Shown: piece by piece, positions 58,137-64,000 of the stretch
Layout: every line of letters starts with the position of its first letter
How positions within the stretch are numbered: position 1 is the stretch's first letter
Source of the DNA: Liolophura sinensis
Taxonomy: Eukaryota; Mollusca; Polyplacophora; Chitonida; Chitonidae
Length of the DNA stretch: 64,000 nucleotides
Assembly: GCF_032854445.1 (NCBI RefSeq)
Contig: NC_088307.1
Location: 14,584,017 to 14,648,016, forward strand
Direction of reading: 5' to 3'
Notes under the pieces: generated by a model
Seen by the model: only the letters and a program-made list of their open reading frames with translations
What the model was told of the DNA's origin: nothing
The model's database searches: none
Made by a program: the position numbers and the translations under genes

Positions 58137-58517
58137 TTATCTAACTTTATTGGATGGCGGTAGTGAGACGCAAAGCTCGTGTGTGAAATGGAGGCCACGA
58201 ATAGCTAACTGATCACTGACACTTAGCAGGAAAGATCGGGCGGTGGGGATCAGGGGGAGCTTAAATAACGTTGTGTCTGTCCCGAATGATATTAGCTTTA
58301 ATGCCATTATGACAAGATTGTGTAGTGATCCACCACAGGATAGCAATATGGCCTTGAACGCTGGCACCTTGGGCAACTTTATCAGCCGCAACAAAACGTG
58401 CAGTGGTTGTTGATATTTATCATAATGAGCCTGTAGGATTTGCTCAGCAGTCTCTTCACTAAGTCTCCTTTTTGAGCAAACCGCTGCTCCCATGGGCTCT
58501 GTGTGGTTGCATGTCAC
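58137..58517 (-). CDS. 126-codon open frame, possible first coding exon, unidentified
   Basis: This is the longest non-repetitive ATG frame in the window. An internal ATG (complement of about 58494-58492) lies in a favourable context (gagccATGG) and gives MGAAVCSKRRLSEETAEQIL, then HYDKYQQPLHVLLRLIKLPK. A possible 5' splice site (CCCAAG|GTGCCA) follows that segment. The Met-Gly start would suit N-myristoylation, but no calcium-binding loop or other domain is visible. The rest of the frame is more hydrophobic. A frame of this length is about what chance predicts in 64 kb, so confidence is low. Confidence 0.25.
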   Translation of the reverse strand: MTCNHTEPMGAAVCSKRRLSEETAEQILQAHYDKYQQPLHVLLRLIKLPKVPAFKAILLSCGGSLHNLVIMALKLISFGTDTTLFKLPLIPTARSFLLSVSDQLAIRGLHFTHELCVSLPPSNKVR

Positions 58518-61110
58518 TCACATTGCCTTCGATGGCTATCGTGTGCGTTCTTTTTCCTTCTTTCGTTCACAGCATCTACTTGGCTTGTGGTAAACAAGGA
58601 ACTTGATTAAAACTATATGTTCGTAGCGGCCGATTGGTGAAAAGTCGTGCAATGTTTCATATACTATTGACTTCGATTTTCGATTTAACCACGGATTTTA
58701 TGATATCAGAATTTAATAATTCTACTCTTTCTAACTGATAGGAAAATTTTTTATCAATCATGTATTCATCCATACCTACGTACTTTCAAAAACTTCTGCC
58801 TTCAATTAACGTTTATGGTTGTGATTGCGTCCATTAAAGCTCGGGGTAACTATTCTCCAAAGTAATTATCTTTGTGATTACACTGTGCCTTCGTAAGTAC
58901 TGGTCATTCGAAAACCCCTGCGGAAACTAAAAGTCAACAGACTTCTGCTAATTACTGGGAAATCAAGAGTATAGCTTTGAAGCACTTATAACATTACCAG
59001 AACATCGACTGGCGATCGGTGCTATACTTTTAATATCACATTTTAGTGGTTTGTGATATTTAAATATTTGGCTGATGGTAACAAAGTAAAATCTAAAGCC
59101 CGTTTCAGTATTTGTTACATCTGTCTTTTCAAAATGTGACTGTTGCTGATTTATCGATTCTAAACCATAACGATAATTTAGCCAGAGAGTGCTTCTTTGT
59201 GAAGGGACATAACTAAGGGGATCTAAATGAAATATCAAAAGTGCTGGAAGTCACGTCTGGTTTTTGCGTTTCTCTGTAGATTTTTATCACCAAAAAAAGA
59301 GTTTATTTCATTCTAGGTATCACTATGTAATTTGCTGGCAATCCCCGAATCGAACGAATCAAGACCTTTTTCAACCAATGTACTCATGGACACTGGGCGA
59401 CCATTTTATCCCAGCATAAGCAGTGTATGACGCAAAGCTGACAGTTTCTTTCCGCTAAAGATAACCACGTGTGACCTGCAGTTAAAATGAGGGCAAATAT
59501 TAAAGCTTTTCGTAGACAAGAGTCCAGCCTCCAGTGCTCAGCATTTGAGTCAGTTGCTAAATACATGGCCGCCTTTACTTTGTAATTAGAATTCCTCATC
59601 TTGCCCCCAGGACATATTAATTTAGGTTCTCTTCTTACAAATAATCAGCCATGGGGACACGTATGTAATCCCGTTTATAGTTCAACTTTACCTAACAGAA
59701 CAATCGATGAGTACTACTCCCATTACATTACGAGAACAACGACAGATGTACCTAAAATGGCAAAATGGAATTGAAGCAGACGGTATTGCTTTGATCTGAA
59801 ACAATAATTAGGGCAAACTTGCCCCGGAATAATATTTCTTGGAATCTATGGCAGATGTTATTTTTTTTTTCGAATTTGCCTCACGCGTTGCCATATTTTT
59901 ACCTTAGTCCTTGGACCAGTTTGTCTAAATATAGGCGCGCTCTACTTTATAGAAGATGACATGCGAATTCATCTGTTTTAACCTAACTGTAATGCTTCCA
60001 CGTCAAAGCTAGGATTAAGGCTAACTGGAATTGTGGTAATGGAGAAAAGAAAAAGGAGTGGCAGGATATGCAGAGCATCAATAGACAACATTTTCTTCTG
60101 CACACTGTTAGCATTTACTAATGAGGACCTTGTATATCGGCTGACGCGTATGAATAAAATCTGTTTTAAGGAAATCTATGAATTCCGTGCACCGTATATA
60201 CTTACCTACTCTAGTCTCGCTTCAATACTGCCTATTACTACTGTGTTGAGGGCTTTTCCCTAATTTTTTACCATGGATTTCTTTTATCCGCAATTATTAT
60301 CATTATGAAACAAACACTGACAAATTAAATTAATTCATTAGGTTTAACGCTGTACTTAATAATATTCCAAGAAAAAATCCACGAGCATCCAAAGATTGGC
60401 AGACCAATCAAGTGTCTCTAACAGACAATTAGTACGAAGCTAAACTAATAAACAGGCGCCCCCTTTCTCAGTGTAATTTTACTGTATGCTATTAACTGAA
60501 GTAAATAGCATTGAAGAGCACTGTACGCAATCTGTATAGATTTACGATAATATATTTAACTTATCTAACATATAGCCTGACAATATATGAAGATATATAA
60601 AAAAGAATTTCGCGTTTTGTTCAAATTAACCCTCACCCCCTCCATTACGTCACTTTGTTAAGCACAAATAAAGTATGCAAACATAGGTATCAAACTCGTT
60701 ATGCTATCCGACAAATGTGTTTCTAGGCACACATGTTACAACTGAAATAATGCGAACAATGCGTTAGAAGCAATGAAATATTATGGTGAATGCAGAGTTC
60801 CTTTGAGCTTCCAAACTATTTCTCTTTTTTTTTTTGCGGTTTATAAAAATATGATTGCATGAACCAACACGATTCTTTGTTATAACTTACTACTCTGTAA
60901 CTAGACACAAATATGTGGAAATGATTTTGGTTCACGTTATCATATTTTTATTATGAAGGGTATTCCTACAGGAAAAGTCTTAAAATAGCAAAATCTGCGT
61001 TTGACCTGACTTTTGTCATTTGATAAAACAAGAAGTATAAATCTCATCTCTCCAATTTTTCACACATGTTCTTCAGTAACTGTACTTCATATTCAAGTAA
61101 GTTTTACTTC
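58518..61110. other. Unannotated sequence
   Basis: No supported gene. A short SINE-A-like tail relic in minus orientation may lie at about 60341-60372 ('ggtttaacgctgtacttaat' then 'aatattcc'). Confidence 0.4.
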
Positions 61111-61121
61111 TTTTTCTGCAG

Positions 61122-61180
61122 GAAAAAGATTACACCTCATTGCTGCACCGAAGTGGGACGAGTTCCTATCTAGTTGCAAG
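61122..61180 (+). CDS. Possible 59-bp micro-exon
   Basis: A strong pyrimidine tract and 3' splice site (ttttacttctttttctgcag|) precede a 59-base segment ending CAAG|GTGTCC. Two frames are open across it (EKDYTSLLHRSGTSSYLVA or RLHLIAAPKWDEFLSSCK). Nothing else supports it, and single good splice pairs arise by chance. Confidence 0.15.
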
Positions 61181-62633
61181 GTGTCCTTTAACGTTTGACT
61201 GTGATGTGTAAAACTGCATACGTTATTCACTGTTCGCGTGATTTATGGTGCCTAAGTATCCACATAATTACTGTTGTTCTACGGTGTGCACAAATCAGCC
61301 TGTACACAGGGGTTTTCTGGGGTGTGAATGGCCCGGGAATTCTTGCTCAATAAATTCAGGCTTTCAGCTCGCTATGCATGAGTAAGCTTGTCACTCTCAC
61401 AAAATTTCGTTTGTTCATAAAACATCTTGTCAGTGCATTTTGTTTTTAAATGGATTTTGAAGGGCTGGTCACTGCCAATATATTAGGGCGACTGTGCCAA
61501 AGAAGCCGTTGTTGTAAATAAAGGAAGTTAGGTTCCATTTTGTCTATAACATTTTCTGCGCATGTGTATTCAGAACAAGACTGTTTCATTATGTGCAATG
61601 CACAGTGGCTACAATTGCAGTTTGTTGATCGTATCAATATTAAAAAAAAATAGTAAGACCTTATTAAGCGTACACAAACACAAATGCTAATGTTCAAATC
61701 CACAATGTGATTTCCTAAACAGGTGGCTTGGCGACTGTATTAATTATTTAAAGAAACTTGCAAGAGAGTAAAGCTTTTGAATAAAATTTGCTGCATTTCC
61801 ATCCTGTTGTTCAGTCTGATGTTTGAAGACGGAAAATAAGACCAAAGCGAGGAAATACTGAACTAGCATGAAGACGAAGGAAAACGGCTCAAGTTCCAGG
61901 GTTAAGATGTGATATTTTTGAAAGCTCGTAAAATCTCTTCATCCGTTTACTAAATCCAGTCTACACTTTAATTAAATAGCAAGCCTGTGGCTAAACAGGT
62001 TGTATATACTGAAGAGAATATTGTCTTCAAAGGAAGCTGCACGCTGAAGATGATAGGGATTAGTGGAAGCCCCTCCGACAGAGGACGTTATCGTCGATTC
62101 GTATATAGCGTAGGTAAATGAAAGCTTGTCCTCAGGCACCGTTACACAGGGACAAGGCACAATCTCCAAAGGGAGGAACGTTTCATGACTCACTAGCTCA
62201 GACTATTCTTCTCAGACTAATGATGATGTATTTTGTCGACATAAGCATTTCATTAGACTCCAGTCCGTGCGGGCTTAGTCGATGTGGGGCAGCAGACTTA
62301 GGCTACAACAGGCTTATAACCGCTTGTCTTCTACAAAAGAAAATACGCTGCCTCGTGGGCCATCGCTGTCCAAGAAACCTGATGTGAAATAAATTCCTCT
62401 TGATTTGGTATGCCATGAACTCGGTCAGAGCCTCACAAAAAGACAATGATATCCCTCCGCTGTCTGGCATATTGTCTGCTTCCCTATACTGCTGTAAATT
62501 TCTAATGGCCCTAATATTATTATGCACATACTGTAGCTTAAATGTGGGTAAAATAAAGCAGGTCTAAGACATATCAGAGTTATCACTGACAGCTTTATCC
62601 ACACGAGGAATGATTTCCTGGGAATTTCAGACG
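61181..62633. other. Unannotated sequence
   Basis: No supported gene or element. Confidence 0.4.
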
Positions 62634-63020
62634 ATTTCTATCTCAAAGTATATGTGACTTGAAACATTTGTGTGAGGATTTTTTACTGTACGTTTAAAAG
62701 TATCTCTGTAAATCGCAAGGGTATAGTTTTTACACCGTTACATGAGCAAGGCAGCCCTTTTCTTGTGCGGATGTAGGCAATAACCAGTCAGGGAAGATCA
62801 CTTTTTCGTCACTGTTGTTTTATATCATTTTGCTCTCAAAGTACATGTGACTAAAACATTTTGTGTGAGAATGTTTTACGGTACGTTTAACAGTATCTCA
62901 ATAAATCGCACGCGTATAGTTTTTACTCCATGTCATGAACAACGCAGTCCTTTTCTTGTGCGGATGTAGGCAATGACAAGCCAAAAATGATACCTTTTTG
63001 TCTCTGTTGTTTTAAAATTC
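62634..63020 (+). repeat. 193-bp tandem duplication
   Basis: Two adjacent copies share 'tctcaaagta.atgtgact', 'gtgtgag', 'acggtacgtttaa', 'gtatctc', 'aaatcgca', 'gtatagtttttac' and 'cttttcttgtgcggatgtag'. The last phrase occurs at 62761 and 62954, giving a period of 193 bases. Similarity is about 80%. The 125-codon minus frame at 62933-63310 begins beyond it and only clips its end. Confidence 0.8.
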
Positions 63021-64000
63021 ATTTTGATGTTCGTGTGATTGGATTTGTAGAGAAAACTACTTGTATGCAATAAGTACCTAACGAGAACAGCTATACATAG
63101 AGTCAGTTTTTTAGAAGTTTTTTTTATGTTTTCGTTTAAAACAGCTTTTAGCGTTAATTCTGTCATGTGATGACGGTACCTCCGAATGCAGTACCATGTA
63201 GACACGCAGAGACGCATGCATACACTGCATGTACGGCGTTTTCTCATTGAAAAACCACAGCTCATATGCAAAACATTACGCCTTGTCGCCCAAATACATA
63301 CTGACACCAAGGCGAACCGTGCCTCGCCTATGTTAATATATGGTGAACGTCATCGCACAAAAGTGTCATGGTGGGCAATTTCAAAATCCTTTGTATGATC
63401 CGACTCGGGACTGGAGAGGGGCAGACTGTATACCGGAGAGTGTAGAGTGTTTCTTGCAGCAGTAACCAGTTATACTTGACACAACATAATATAACTCAGC
63501 TCACCTAAGTAAGACAAGAGTTCAAACAACAGAATTTAAACGGAAAGTATTAACAGGGGAATTATTTTAAAACTAGAATAGCAGTAATTAATTTGCATAT
63601 TTAGTAACTAAGGGGCCCGTTAATAAACTCATCGACTTGTATATTGCTGAACATTTGACACAATATTTGGGTAACAACAGCTTCTTCTAAAAGAAAAAAG
63701 AAAGAACACTAAAGCAAACAGCGAAATATTTTTACGGACACTTACCAATTTTCCTGTTGCTATTGGTAGTTTATGGCTGGATGCTCGAAATCTTGTTAAT
63801 GCTATGGACCTATTTTCCATTTCCACTTTAAAACTACTGGATATTTGTCATTTGGAGGAATTAATTTGCAGTCCAGGCCAATTTTGAGTGTATTGTTCTT
63901 TCAAAACGAGAAAAATGTCTTTGTTTTTAAAATCAGACACATTTGATGTTATGGAAAATGGTGGTATTCATACATACATTATTCAGGTAGCATCAAACAC
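63021..64000. other. Unannotated sequence
   Basis: No supported gene or element up to the window end. Confidence 0.4.

Noticed and set aside
62933-63310. 125-codon minus frame
   Set aside because: No motif, clips the edge of a tandem duplication, and is within chance length.

Overview
The window looks like nuclear DNA of an animal, most probably a mollusc. I infer this from AT-rich, non-operonic sequence with no intact long reading frame, many microsatellites and minisatellites, and several tRNA-derived SINE families. One SINE has an (AAAT)n tail and a body of a type I associate with bivalve and gastropod genomes. Species cannot be named. At this base composition, chance alone should give a few open frames of about 125 codons in 64 kb. 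The longest non-repetitive frames here (125-126 codons) are therefore not evidence of genes, and I call no complete gene.

Left third (1-22 kb): mostly unannotated intergenic or intronic DNA. It holds SINE-A fragments (768, 3087, 11467, 13543), a SINE-C copy (4740) and a related relic (9890), a 29-bp minisatellite (7414-7890), a region of repeated A/T-rich cassettes (8.6-9.2 kb), and a GC- and CpG-richer patch (13.85-14.7 kb). That patch ends in a plausible first coding exon (14571-14699). A pair of tRNA-Leu-like SINE pieces forms an inverted repeat at 21.1-21.4 kb.

Middle (22-42 kb): four SINE-A copies with clear target-site duplications, and several copies of an unnamed dispersed element (family X here). 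Part of family X has been amplified into an 81-bp tandem array at 30.05-30.48 kb. There are three possible minus-strand coding pieces at 25.7-26.4 kb (two exon candidates and a poly(A) site), a protein-like but frameshifted block at 35.64-36.34 kb, a decayed Crypton-type tyrosine recombinase at 37.05-37.42 kb, and a near-perfect 39-bp-arm hairpin at 38.65-38.75 kb.

Right third (42-64 kb): two near full-length SINE-B copies, a 24-bp minisatellite, a possible internal exon at 48.02-48.27 kb, and a minus-strand LINE relic (ORF1 at about 51.2-51.75 kb, reverse transcriptase C-terminal half at 49.4-50.65 kb) into which a SINE-A has inserted. A further SINE-A sits inside a TA microsatellite. A higher-order 162-bp repeat lies at 56.8-57.26 kb, and a 193-bp tandem duplication at 62.6-63.0 kb.

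There is no operon or pathway to describe. The story is layered transposon insertion, decay and local tandem amplification, with a few weak exon candidates. All family assignments were made by eye from motifs and are labelled with their uncertainty.
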